Made by a program: the position numbers and the translations under genes
The notes under the pieces: generated by a model
Database searches by the model: none
The model's input: only the letters and a program-made list of their open reading frames with translations
Told to the model about the DNA's origin: nothing
In this document: positions 25,384-58,151 of the stretch, one piece after another
How the letters are laid out: each line of letters begins with the position of its first letter
How positions within the stretch are numbered: position 1 is the first letter of the stretch
Origin: Siniperca chuatsi
Taxonomy: Eukaryota; Chordata; Actinopteri; Centrarchiformes; Sinipercidae
Direction of reading: 5' to 3'
NCBI RefSeq assembly: GCF_020085105.1
Contig: NC_058046.1
Location: forward strand, 21,869,175-21,933,174
DNA: 64,000 nucleotides

Positions 25384-25429
25384 GGGAGAGAGGAGACAGA
25401 GAGTGTGAGAGAGAGATGGCTACTTAATC

Positions 25430-25745
25430 ATCCATGGTGCAGTGTGTGAGTGTGTGTGTAGCCACTCAGGTCCGGAAGATGTATCTGAATCGTGGTCCCT
25501 CTCTCAGATCACTCCTCTGAAGCGCGGACAGTCGCCCACAATAACCGGCTCTATAGCAGCCTCCGGGTTATCTCATCTCGGCGGATCGCCACCGGTGCCG
25601 ACCCGTATCGGCTGTTCCTCCCGTATCATCTGAATCACACACAAGAGAGAAATGCGGTGGTGTTTCACTTTCTTTGCTTCCAAGGGCCCGTATCTGTCAC
25701 ATCTGTTCCCCGGATCTTTGTTTCTGGACGGCAGGCTGCGGCTGC
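25430..25745 (+). other. mapk4: Candidate untranslated first exon of mapk4
   Basis: This block is richer in CpG than its surroundings (for example TGAAGCGCGGACAGTCG and CTCGGCGGATCGCCACCGG) and ends at a good donor, GGCTGC|gtgagt. It lies about 2.7 kb upstream of the mapk4 ATG on the same strand. Mammalian MAPK4 has an untranslated first exon, so this is a plausible one. No protein of known family is encoded. Its upstream limit is not visible. Confidence 0.35.
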
Positions 25746-27793
25746 GTGAGTACTGATGGTTACTGTTGTTATCTTTGCGTGTATTTCTTTCTTCTTCCTC
25801 TTGTTATTGCACACCGAACAGATACTGAGATAGATAAGATAACGTGGAGCATGTTGAGAAGGGAAAAGAAACACAGACCTGTTTGTCGTTGGTCTACTTT
25901 TTCTTTTTTGGCAATGTGGCTTTTTGTTTTATTAGATGCACTTCATTCTCACTGTTTTTGTTCTGCCAGAGGGGCGTTACTGGAGTCCATGTAGAGACAC
26001 AAAGGCAGCTGCATGAAGCCAGTGTGCGGAGAGGATGCAGTGTTTCCCATCTAAACTAAAACTGCCTTAAAGCCTGTTGGGAAGTAAACAGAGTAAAAGA
26101 AAACAAAAGAGAGAAAGAAAACAGTCAGGGACACAGAAGCAGCTGCACAAAGCCAACAGGATGTACCCTTGTATGTTCCCATCTACTATCACCTACACAT
26201 TTGTTAACATCATATAGGCTCATTGTTGAGTATGGTTTCATTTTTCTGTCTTAACCTAAGTTAAAGGATATTTTAAGCCAAGTGTGATATTTCTGAGAAT
26301 GTTGACAATGGGCTTCACAATTGCAAATTAAGGTATTTTACTGCACTGCATCAAGAAACTGCAAATGATTCTTATTTATAGTATGTATTCTGGTTGCATA
26401 ACCTGAAGAAATATGGAGATTAAACGCACAGAGAGAACACCAAGCGCCATCTCCAGTGGTTATGTATTATATATTAAGTTAGCCCAGTGCTGCACCTCCC
26501 ACCCAGCAACACTGTCAAAGCTCCCTCTCTCTCAGTCTCTCTGTTCTCACCTTACAGTCTTACAGTCTCTGACAGTCAGCCCTGACTGAGGCTAACATGA
26601 ACATGGAGTGTGTATTTGTAAGTATTTTGAAGGCTGTTAAAGAGCAGTTGTAGTCCAGTTATTGAGTGCACATCCCCCATTTCTAGAAAGAAAGGGAGGC
26701 AGAGAGCTAATGCTCCAGCCTGCTCTCTGGACTTTGACAGCAAAGACATTTGTTTTATGGATTGATGGATTGTTTGAGTTCTTACAGGGATCAGGGATCT
26801 AGACAGTCAATGCTTTTGTTTTCTACCACTATATGACCTTTCAAGAGGTGGGAATAGAACTAAAATGGCAGGTAGATTGATTTGCTCCAGTTTGCTTAAC
26901 TTAAAATTAGACAAAATAAAGTTATAATGTGTGATGCAATCAGAAAATTCAACTAGAAAAGTAGATTTTTTCTTTTTTTAAAAATGCTGCCATGATGATC
27001 CCTTCCATCCTGTCAAATTGTCTCTCTGCTCTGAAATGTCAACAGCATCATATAGCAGATATTATATCATTGAATAGATGTGATTATCCTCTCTAAGCAC
27101 ATTAAGTTGCTGGTGTAGATTAGATTACGCTGCCATTCAGTGTTATGTAATGGTAACTCTCTTGCGACACAGACCCTGTTAACACACTGGTTCTGTTGCT
27201 GTGGAACTTTCATCTTTATCTTTCGTGTGTCTCTCTGTTCTGTTCACCTCATTTCCTCTTTTCCTCCCCACTAGCAGCAGCAGCGGCAGCAGATGTGTTG
27301 AGCGACATAGCTAACAGCAGTATCTTTCCACAGTGACCACGGCCTGTTGCTAAAATCCCTACGTTCATGAGAAGTCAACAGGAAGCAGATTACTGAGGGA
27401 TTAAATGCATGCGCACGTATGCACATGCACACACAGAAAATACCACAGTTCCAGGATTTGACCGCTGTCCAACTGTGGATCTCACACTGAATGAACTTGT
27501 CTGAGTGACTGACTGAGACTCTCTCTGGTATCATGGACGAAGAGGAGGAGCCAACAGCGTCTCATTGAATTTAACTCACATAACCCCACCTCCTTTCTCC
27601 TGCCTCTCTATCGAAGGCTTTGGCTGGTCGATGAGGATTACAGACTTATAACAAACACAGCAGAGCGTGCAGAGAGGCAGAGGAGCGCAGAGCCAACCGT
27701 CCGCCCGCTGCTGTCCCATGATGCATCTACACATGTAAGAGCAGGATCAGCCACACAGAGGGCTGTTTCTATGGATACCCCTGTCCTGGGTAG

Positions 27794-27801
27794 TATAAAT
27801 A
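27794..27801 (+). promoter_or_regulatory. mapk4: TATA box, possible second mapk4 promoter
   Basis: TATAAATA is a near-consensus TATA box on the plus strand, about 690 bp upstream of the mapk4 start codon. Initiation would be expected near 27825. It could be an alternative promoter for mapk4, giving a 5' leader continuous with or spliced into the first coding exon. The remaining stretch from 25746 to 28486 shows no other gene. Confidence 0.3.
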
Positions 27802-28408
27802 AGACTCACTGATATTCTGACTATCTGTGCATGAGGAAAATACAGTGAGAGATTAGAAGTGCATCCCTGCAACCTGACTACAGCATCAATCTTTGGAACA
27901 TCATCATCAAGTGTCAAGAGGAAAATCTATTATTCTTAAACATGTACTGTAGATGCTTTACCAACACATGTTTAAACCTGTAGCTGCAAGATCACCGACT
28001 AAACCAAATGTTAGATTTCCTCCCACTTAGTTTAATTTATTTCGATCCATTCTGAGGTTCCTTTTGTTGCTCAGACTCTCCTTGTCCTAAACACCTCAAA
28101 GGTTGTGTTAACAACAGCTGGTTCAGTAAAAGGGTGATTTAATCAGAATCTACCCACACAGTACCAGAAGAGGAGGTGTAGGTGGTGCACAAAGACACTT
28201 CTTAGGTCTGAAGGAAATAACTCCCTTTCTAACCTGCTTGCAACCAGACTAGTTGTGGTACTGAATTTGGGTCTTGTCCACATAAGAACAGACATCTAAC
28301 ATGTACCAGCTACCTAGAGAAAAACCAGGTCTCTAGTTAAGGTTCTGGACTCACCAGCAAGATGTAACATTATGCGCATAAGACAATAACAAAGCACTTT
28401 TAATCTAG

Positions 28409-40274
<11,866 letters not shown>

Positions 40275-43165
40275 TTTTGAATTTCAACTTCAGGTCCACC
40301 ACAGTATAACATTGTAATGAGAAGCACTTCCAAATGCTCGTAGTGCTTTGCATAGTGAGGCGTGTCCATGGTTGAATATGCTGCTTAAAACATTAGACCT
40401 TAGTGTTAGCAGCAGTTGTCTTTTTGTTACTATTGCAATGACACGCTACACGCTGTGACTAGAACCCTCACTTAAACAAGCAATCGTGCAGCTTTGTCAA
40501 GAGGTGCTCTCAGGCAAAAACAGGTCCGAAAGCATTTGGGTTAAATATAAATAACCATGCTTAGCATTGCAAATATCAAGGATTTGTTCTACATGACAAT
40601 ATTGAGAAATAATCAGCTAATTAATAATTGTGGTATTTGTGGTTTGTCAAGTTAAAGATGGGTTGAACTTTGACTTGATAGCGACTTATTCTGTGACGCA
40701 AACATCTGCAAATGACTAAGAGGGAACCGTCAGCCTGTTAACAAGAGTTATCCAGGCTACTGTGTACTGGAGAACAGTAACCTACTGGAGAGGGATCACT
40801 TGGTTTGTTTTAGATTTGTGTTTCTATACAAGATCCCTTGCTGTGTGTCAGTAATTTTTCAGTCTTCCAATGGTGATGTTCACCGAATAACAATAGTGAC
40901 ACGGGAAATGCTTTTTCCAAGTTTCTCTGAATGTATTAAGTGAAAAATAATCAGTCAAGTTATGCTACATGGTGAACCATAAGGATTTTATTTGTTGCTG
41001 TTTTAACACTCCCACAGTGACTTAATGAGCTCTGTCACTGCTACATGCCTTGTAAAACTGTGGTCATATTTAATTCTATAGTATATTTCTCAAGACTGTT
41101 GTTAATGATATTCTTGTGTTTAAAATATTCTTGTATTCTTTGTTGATTGCTAGAGCACAATTTTATGTTAATTTGGAGTGAGCTGTGGATCAATGTGGAA
41201 TGCTCTATGGTAATAATTTAGGATTATTCAGCAAACTCTGCTCTAGTTCAGTTGTAAATAGTTTCATATCCTGTCTGCCTGATGCACCAAACAAGTCATC
41301 ATCTGCTGTACACTTACTGAAAAAATACTATCCTCTTTGTACTAGACAGCCAGATATCTGTCATCATTTTGCTCACCTAAATGTTAGCCACAGAAAGCTA
41401 TATTGCAGACAGCAGTTACTCTGGAGAATGTAAATCCTTTACAACCATTATAGGAAGTGATTTGCACTTAAAACTCCTCAACGCTGCCCAGTAACCATAT
41501 TAATATATGGAACAGAAAATAACTAAAACATATATTTTGAAATACTTTTCTATCCAACATGTTAGACAGTAGACCCACAGAATGTTATTTATTCCTGCAT
41601 TTGTTGGCTCCCTTTCAAGGTAACCAAATCAGGTAAAAGATACAGTCAGATGTAAGTCAACAGATGATGGCTGTTGGCTTGTGCCTCTTAATTTCTCACT
41701 CAACTGCATCTGACATTCACTTCACTTGTCGAACTAAAAAGCGTATAGTGAGCATACGGAAATGACATTAAAATGATTCTGCTGAGCCAGTGCCAAAAAG
41801 AAATACAGTTAAATCCATGTGCCCCATATTCTGCAACCTAGAAGAAATAGGCTTCCACCATCCCTGGTTTCACTGTTTGACATGAAATGCTCTGCTGTGG
41901 GTGTGTCATAGACTGTATACAGTCAATGGCTGTATGTACACAAGGTTATGGCTATTGGGAATGCCAGAGGAACAATACTGAGTTGTATAAAAAACACTGC
42001 CAGAAAAGCTACAACACAAAATAAGACATGTTTTATCTGTCATCGGCATCTAAAACCCATTCGTACTAGAATAATTTCCAGTTAGGAAGTATTTCATACC
42101 CTCTTACCTATTGATTTTAATCCTCAATCCACACCATACAATCTACACACAGAACACTAGTGTTACTAGCTACTAGGGTAGCAAGAGTTGCCCACCTAAG
42201 CCATCTTCTTACAATGCAGCAACTGTATCTCTTTCTCTGCAGTGGAAAAGGTTGACAAGTTAACTGTTGCCTGCACCCTAATGCTCACATAAAGTTGGTC
42301 TAAAAATGTTGACTTCCATAATACTTGCTGAAGCCAACATTCACAGGTTGTGAACAGATCACCACTTGCACAACACAGTATGACTTCCTAAGAGCCATAT
42401 GTGAACAGAACAACCTATGATACAGCAAAGCCAGGTATAGTCTTTTATATTCACGATAGACATGAAGCACATTTAGAGTCACTAGCACATTCAGAAATAC
42501 AGGTTTTCCTCAGCGACAACTGAAACTCCACCACTGTCAATGTTCATTTTCATCAATAATGTACCTCTAAGGTATTAACTGTACCTGGGCTGGATTGCTG
42601 GACTAACTGACAGAAGTGTTCAAGTTAAGAAAACACTCTGATCCGGAGCCATTTATCTATTTATAAATATAGATAGAAGCAGTGCTGCAGTCAAACTAAT
42701 TAAAAGCAGTCTAGTTTTTAACCAGTACAGGTCATATGATCACATTTTGCATTATACAATTTCCTCTGCAGGTAACCTAAACCAGCAATAACATCACTGA
42801 CAAATAACACAAACATACTGAAACACATGTGTTAAATCTCTGTGTGTGAAGCAATGTAGAAAATGTGCCTCAGTACACCTCAATGCTTCCAGCTTGCTGA
42901 ATGTAACATATCCTCTCCCTCTGCATGGCTTTCATAGCTATTCAAATAGCTTAAACTTTGTTGTTTTTATTATGTGTCACTTTGTTGAGCAGTCATATTT
43001 CTGTGGGCTCTTATTTCTTTTGTACTCATGCTTCAAGGAGGCCTCAGCTGTTCATTTGAAAACAGTTGTGAGATTTTTAAATGCTCAATATTGATTGATA
43101 GTGTCTCTTTTTAGCAGTTTCTGTTTTTGCTGAAAAATTAATAAAACACTGTTGTTTGACCTCAC
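40275..43165 (+). other. mapk4: mapk4 3' UTR, probably about 2.9 kb
   Basis: AT-rich sequence after the mapk4 stop. The best terminal poly(A) signal is AATAAA near 43140, followed at once by TTGTTTG-type sequence. Nearer sites may also be used. No second gene or clear repeat is seen in it. Confidence 0.45.
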
Positions 43166-43793
43166 ATTTTCTCCTGTCATGGTGTAATGCCAATTGAGAT
43201 AAAAACTGTTACTGGAATTAGTTATTTAAGTATTGCGTGTTTGATAAATATTTATTTTTGTAGAGACAAGTACATTTGATGGACCAATGCACCACAGCAT
43301 TTATAGCCAAAGTTAGATTGCAGCGTCCCTAGATGGGCCTTTATACAAATACACACAACTCTACAAGAAAACATATACACATACAAAACAGCACAAAACA
43401 CAAACAGAAATACAATAAAAACCTGACTGATCCCTCTTTAAATACTGTTTAAACTTTAGTTTAAAACGATGATTGAAGCCTTTGTTGTCAGGTTTCTGTC
43501 ATTGCTGAGGGGCTGATGTTTTAAATGTAATTTGTAAATGCATAGCTGGATTAACCCATTAGGGGGCTGTGGGCCCCTACACTGTTGTGGTGATTTGTTT
43601 CAAACACAAATCTATATAGGAAAATGCACAATGTAAATTTTGACACAGGGCTCCTCTATGAGACAGGTGGACTAGACAGGTAATGCAGGACCCACCTTAA
43701 GGCCCTTATCATTTGTGGTATTGTACTTTAGTGTTACATATTCCCAAACAGAAATTAATCAAATAACCAAAAAACCAACTGAAACACAGAGAA

Positions 43794-43812
43794 TAACCCT
43801 AACCCTAACCCT
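43794..43812. repeat. Short interstitial telomere-like repeat
   Basis: Three TAACCC units followed by T. Too short to be a fused chromosome end; it lies in the mapk4-me2 spacer (43166-44300), which otherwise shows no gene. Confidence 0.85.
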
Positions 43813-44308
43813 GAAGATCTGGGAGCCTTGGGCAGTTGCCCACTTTGCCGGGTTAGTAATCCACCCGTAATGTAGCCAACTTTGGGCAATGTTAGCTTAT
43901 TTTGCAAAAAAACAAAACAACAAATAGGCACTGCATCTCAATATATAGGTTGTAAGAAAAAAGCCCAAAAGGGTTTACAGGTTGTCTCACTTAATAATGT
44001 GTGATAAAAAAGTTAAGGTAATTTGTCATTTCAACCATAAACAAATACAGCTGAATGAATTATTGTTTCTCTCAGGACCAGGATTTGAAAACCAACAAAA
44101 CATTAAACAGACATCAAAAAGTCAACCAAATAACCTGCAGAAAAACGAAACATAAAATATTTTCTTATTTTCCAACAAAAAATCTTAAAAACACACTTAT
44201 ACTCAAAATGAGATAAATTTATTTTACAGTAACTACGACTGATGTGCTTCTCTCCAAAAAATCTTGCGCATGTCGCAGTCTTTACGGTAACCAAGAAGGA
44301 AATCCCAA

Positions 44309-44508
44309 CACGTGATTGGATGAGCGGCCAAGTTCTTTTACACTGCGTGAGAGTCTCCTCTCCTCACCACCAGTCCCTGCTACATCTGTGGCGACGAACC
44401 AAGAGGTCAAACAACAGCAGTTTTACAGCCAGATCAAGGAGAAACATGCTTTAAAAACAGTAACCTGTCCAAAGGAACTAAACGCAGTATTATAATATTC
44501 AATAGAAG
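44309..44508 (+). promoter_or_regulatory. me2: me2 promoter and untranslated exon 1
   Basis: A CACGTG E-box (44309-44314) abuts an inverted CCAAT box (ATTGG, 44315-44319). A transcribed untranslated exon likely begins a few tens of bases on and ends at AATAGAAG|gtaag (donor at 44509). Its partner acceptor is probably CTGCCTCAG at 49236 (or the CAG 3 nt later), which places a roughly 43-nt leader before the me2 ATG. Exon existence is inferred from the donor, the box arrangement and the gene layout. Confidence 0.45.
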
Positions 44509-47500
44509 GTAAGCCGAGCCGTTATTCTCTAGAAAATGGAAAGTCTGTGTGTCATCTAAGAACTTCCCCTATCTGAACCAAGAATTAGCAAGCAGGGGAG
44601 GTCTGAATGAATGACAGCATGTAACTCATCAGTCTAAAAATTTTCGTGTTGGAGTGCTGTGTTCAGTTTAACAAACATTGGGGCTGTGGGCCTTTCTGTC
44701 GTTGACACGTTTGCTGAAACCGGCGCTCAAATAACGACACAACTTGGTCTATTTTAACCTTAGTTGTAAGCTAGCCAAATGTTAGCTTGTAGCAGTTGTT
44801 AGCTGCAATTTGTTTGCGAGATAGCTAGGCTAACAATTTAGCTTACCACTGTAACGAGTTGCAGTTGTTTTGACATGTCCATCATATTTTTCTGTGTAAA
44901 TGTAGTTGTTATATGTTCACAATTAGCAGTAGCATTCCTTCCCTCCACTTACATCTCCAAATAGAAGATGGAGGCAGAAATAGTGTGTGTGTGTGTGTGT
45001 GTGTGGGGGGGGGGAAATATCTCTTCAATGTATTCATTGCGCATTAAGTACATAAAGACATAACTGATGTGACCAAAGCTTTTACTTTTCCTACTGTGGT
45101 TATTACCACATTTACAGCATATGTTAGTATGCAGCACAGCAGCATACTAATAACAACAATATTCCACATTTTCTTTACTAAATAATCAGTTCAAATGTCA
45201 CTCAATGTCAGGTTTTGCATATATCTAACTGCTACAGATGAGCTTTGGCATTCAGTGGCCAGACACTGTTACTAATGAAGATACAAGCGGGGCAAGTCTT
45301 TGTGTGTCAGAGAAAAGGAGAATAATAACACCTGTCAACAAAGTCACATATAGCTGTGTAATAACTAAGATTAATGTCAATTAGCGGTAACATAATTATA
45401 CTAATACTCTGTTTAAATTGCTTTTGCTTTATGCCATTGTACTTTGATCTCTGTAAAATTCACCTCTAAGACCATAAAGCGTTTACACATAAAAGTGTGG
45501 GTGTGTGTGGGTGTGATTGATTGCTTGTTAGACTAACAGAGGATGCATAGTCAGTACATAACAGTACATAAGACAGCACTGGCTTCGTATTGGTAACTTA
45601 TTTCCGGAATGAAACCTTTTGTTATTACATTATGCCTACTTCAGTCAATACAGTCATTGTTTGCACAAATTATTTCTATATTAAGAGTACTTCCAGACGC
45701 AGTAATGCAAGACTTAATAGTCTAGCTAGGTTGTACTGTGTATCCTGTTTGCCTCATCTGTTTAGACTTTAAAAAAGTCAATTTCAAATGGCATTGAGTT
45801 ATACATTTCTGAGCAGTGGCCGTTAAACCTAAAGTTTATTAAGTCGCGTGCAGTACTTGTGAGTACTTAGATTGGTCAAATTCCAGCCTTGCCAATATAC
45901 TGTATTTGTGTGGAGATCTCAGCACAAGCTTAGAATAACTTGTTCACTATAATTTTTATTAATGTTGAACAAATCCAAATGCACAGTTCTAGGTGGGTTG
46001 GTTGCCTGCTTCTATGAGCTATTTGTATACAAACAATTATAGTTACAAACAGTCCAGGCCAGCTTCTGGCTGTAGAAAGTTTCCAGCTAGTGCATTCACA
46101 CTAATTATGGTTTCTGTGCCAGAATTACCTTGCTACTTGGCAGACACAAAAAGTATGAAATAAGCAAGACACAGACAATCTCAGCATGTTTGATATAACA
46201 TGACACGCTGATAAAGTCTGGGAGGAAATTAAATGAAAAAGGATTCAGTATCTCCACTGTATCAAATACTGACCTAATCAGGTGTTCAGGCTTTATATGT
46301 TCTAGAAACAGATGGGAAGCAAAAGTAGATGTGGATAACCAGAAAATATTTTTGTACAGTGTACAACACAAAGACTGGACTTCACAGGCTGCATCAAGGC
46401 TGTTTCCCCTCTGAATATCAAATCAATAGAGCATTAAAATGTCTGCAGATTGTTGGTGCAGCTTGTACAGTCTGCCACTTTGGCCCTGGCTTTAATGCTG
46501 CTTTCTAGGCAATGTTTCCTGGATATGTAGTTGTAAGCCAAGACTCCACCACCTGGCTATGCTTGTAAATTATTTCATCAGATATTTTGTTCAAAGAGAA
46601 AGAGGGGCACAGGATCAGACCATAGTGCTTCATCTGAGTCTGTTCTTTAACAACAGGCTAATGGAAAATCACACCCATTGTTTTCTAACACATTTTTAAG
46701 TTCAGTGGTAATTTATAAACTGGCTTAGTTGCCCATCAAAAGTAAACCAGCATAAAGAACTGTTGCAAGCACTATTTGATGTAGCATGTGAGTGGCATCC
46801 TGTTTGAATGTTTTTGTGTATATATGTGTTTATCTTATCTCCACTGATATTTTCTTGTGGTTTTATGTGGGTGATTATTGCCATGATAACATGGGTGGGT
46901 AAGCAAGATTAGTGAGGTGAGGAATGGAGGAACGCAGGAAAATGTTGACAGCACAGATGAGTGCTGTTTGTCAGATTAATTTGCCCTAGGTTTGCTCTTT
47001 AGCCACCTGAGCTCAGCTGCATGTTGTTCCACGCCATGAAATCATTCAAAGGAGTTAGACTGCAGTTGACTGTAGTTTCTTCATGTAGGCTCTCTTGTAT
47101 ATCAAAGCAATATTTTATTACTTATTTTAGAGATCTACTAACCTGGGTTACTAAACTCCAAGAAACTAAAATTGAAACTGCATGCAATAATGCTCACGTT
47201 GCTGTTCCCCAAATAACTTGCTTACATGTCCAGTTGCATTTCCTTTGGGTCAGGTCTTGACATTAAGGAAGGCCAAAAGGAATTTGAGCTGGATAATAAA
47301 ATGAATAAAAACATGAGAAAATAGTTAAAATTAAGCAAAAGGTAGCCTGTGTAACAATTGGGTGGAGAAATTATTTTGGTTCCATCTCCTTTGTGGTCTG
47401 CTTTGCTCTTTTTGTAACACAGTGATGCTTGAGCAATCTACCCTCATTGATATTAACATTTAAAGCACAAGATAGCATTGTAGTCTACAATCTATCATAT

Positions 47501-49236
47501 GGGCAATTTTAAAGTTGATCTTTCAGTATGTTGGCTCTGCAAGTTTGGTGGAAAGGCAGCATTTACTTTTATGGTTTCATATAGGGCTGCACAGTTAATC
47601 AAAATATGATGACGCAATACGACAATGCAATATTCAAATCGCAGAAGCTGCAATTTGTTTATAAAGGTAAAGTGTGTGTGATAAAGCAGCATTATAATGA
47701 AGTACTGTAGTGCTACAGAGATGCCCCGGCCTACAAATCTTGTTCTCCAGATGTAAGAAAACAAGTTTGTTTGGTTTTGTTTGGTGTTTAGTCGGAATGC
47801 CCTTATTCTACAATAATTATCACGAGGGGATGCAAAGCTGCTCTTAATTGTTTACAACTTACAAAGGTATATCAGAGTAGCTTTAACTGGCCTTTTACTG
47901 CACAGTACAACACAATATAGCGGCAGATCACAGGTCACGTGCATGACATAGCTCTTACAATGACAATACTATTCCAGGCCACCAACAGCTGAAAGTAGGG
48001 TAGGCCCCCATGTAAAGTGAGTATGCTGTAAAGGTTGTTGATGTGGCATCATTTTAGGAAATTCGGTCATCAGACGCTGTTTTGTGTATGAGCTTGTTGT
48101 ATTTTCTTCACTCCAAGAATAGTAGAAATAATTTATTTCCTCATGTATGCTCTGCAGATGCCACTCATGATTTCTGTGATTGTTAGTTGGAGTCTTGCTT
48201 CCAACTAAGCATGTCACTCTGATTTAGCTTGTTCCCTGCCTTCATGTGGATCTCATTGTGAAAAGGATTATGACAATCTTTCAAAGCTTTGTTTTTAAAT
48301 CACTTCTGTCCACATCCAGATTAATGACTGGCCACTGCTGTCAGCATTTGTAATCCTCGAGTGTGGGACTGTCTATACACACCAAGTGCATTCATAGGCT
48401 TCTGTGATTAAGTGTGTGTCAGTAGGCTGACAGTCTTCACTGCTGATAGCTTAATGTCATACCAAGGTGCAATAAGGGTCTGATGATGTCATATGTCCAA
48501 AGGTTGTGGTAGCGGTGCAGTTAAGGTCTTGACTGTCAAAAGCAAGAATAGCTTAACCTTAAAGCAATAACTCTTAACTACGGAAGCCCTGAGAGGCAAG
48601 TGAGAAAAAAATAATTCTGGTGATCCATTTTGTCTGATCGAAATTGTTTTCTCTCCTGTGTTTATGACTTAAGAAAAGGATAATCTTTCTTTTTTTTAAG
48701 TTCCTTAAATTTAGTTTTCTTCTGTGAAACAGGCGGGGGGGAAAAGTTTTGCCAGGATAATTTTTCTAAGTTACTTTTTTCTTTTTTTCCATCTGTGAAA
48801 ACATGTGACAGGGGCTGTTTATTTATTTATTTTTGTCACGATCTTTTTGTTTCAAGTGTTTGTTGTTGTAATACTCATTTCAACCACAAGAGGCTGAAGT
48901 GTGCCTCGTGGACTAAAAGCATCCATGTTTTCTTCCAGGTAGTAGCTTTTAGTCCTATTTAGAACATGAGGTAGTTGTGCACTTTCACCTGCCAAAACTC
49001 AAGCCAAAAGAATTTGTGTTTGTCCATGGTAATATGAACTACTGTACATAAGTATTTTTGCCAGGAGACCTGCTAGTAATAATGAGCATCCCAGAACAGC
49101 TGCTTACTACGGCCAACTTTTGCGAATCAGTTGTGATTCTCCTAAGCAGGAAGATGAAGATGGAAATAGGTCGTCATTGTCTCCAGAAATTAACAACAGT
49201 TTATTTTATCAACTTTGTTTCTCTTTCCTGCCTCAG
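44509..49236 (+). other. me2: me2 intron 1
   Basis: A 4.7-kb intron by inference, AT-rich, with a (GT)n run at about 44982-45004 followed by a G run, and a repeat-like segment at 47580-47850. No coding block is seen. Confidence 0.5.
47582..47850. repeat. Teleost interspersed repeat (GGGCTGCACAGTTAATC type)
   Basis: Opens with AGGGCTGCACAGTTAATC, then GCAATATTCAAATCGCAGAAG and CTGCAATTTG, a pattern seen in a widespread short fish repeat. No open frame. The right end is uncertain. Confidence 0.45.
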
Positions 49237-49279
49237 CAGCTTTCCAACAGTGGACCTTCCAGACCAGTGACTCTCCACC

Positions 49280-58151
<8,872 letters not shown>

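Larger units (their letters stand above)
18831..25430. other. Intergenic spacer between tspan36 and mapk4
   Basis: About 6.6 kb with no supported gene. It contains a (GT)n array at 21773-21823, an AT-rich stretch near 20500-20580, a GTGGTGGAA-type interspersed repeat at 24808-25326 and a (GA)n array at 25345-25379. Open frames are short, lack splice-compatible neighbours and resemble no family. Confidence 0.6.

Noticed and set aside
25492-25994. Overlapping plus-strand frames of 70-106 codons in the CpG-rich block
   Set aside because: No conserved domain and frames run through a good splice donor; better explained as an untranslated first exon.
42846-43094. 82-codon frame in the mapk4 3' region
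   Set aside because: Lies in the long 3' UTR just before its poly(A) signal, with no homology.
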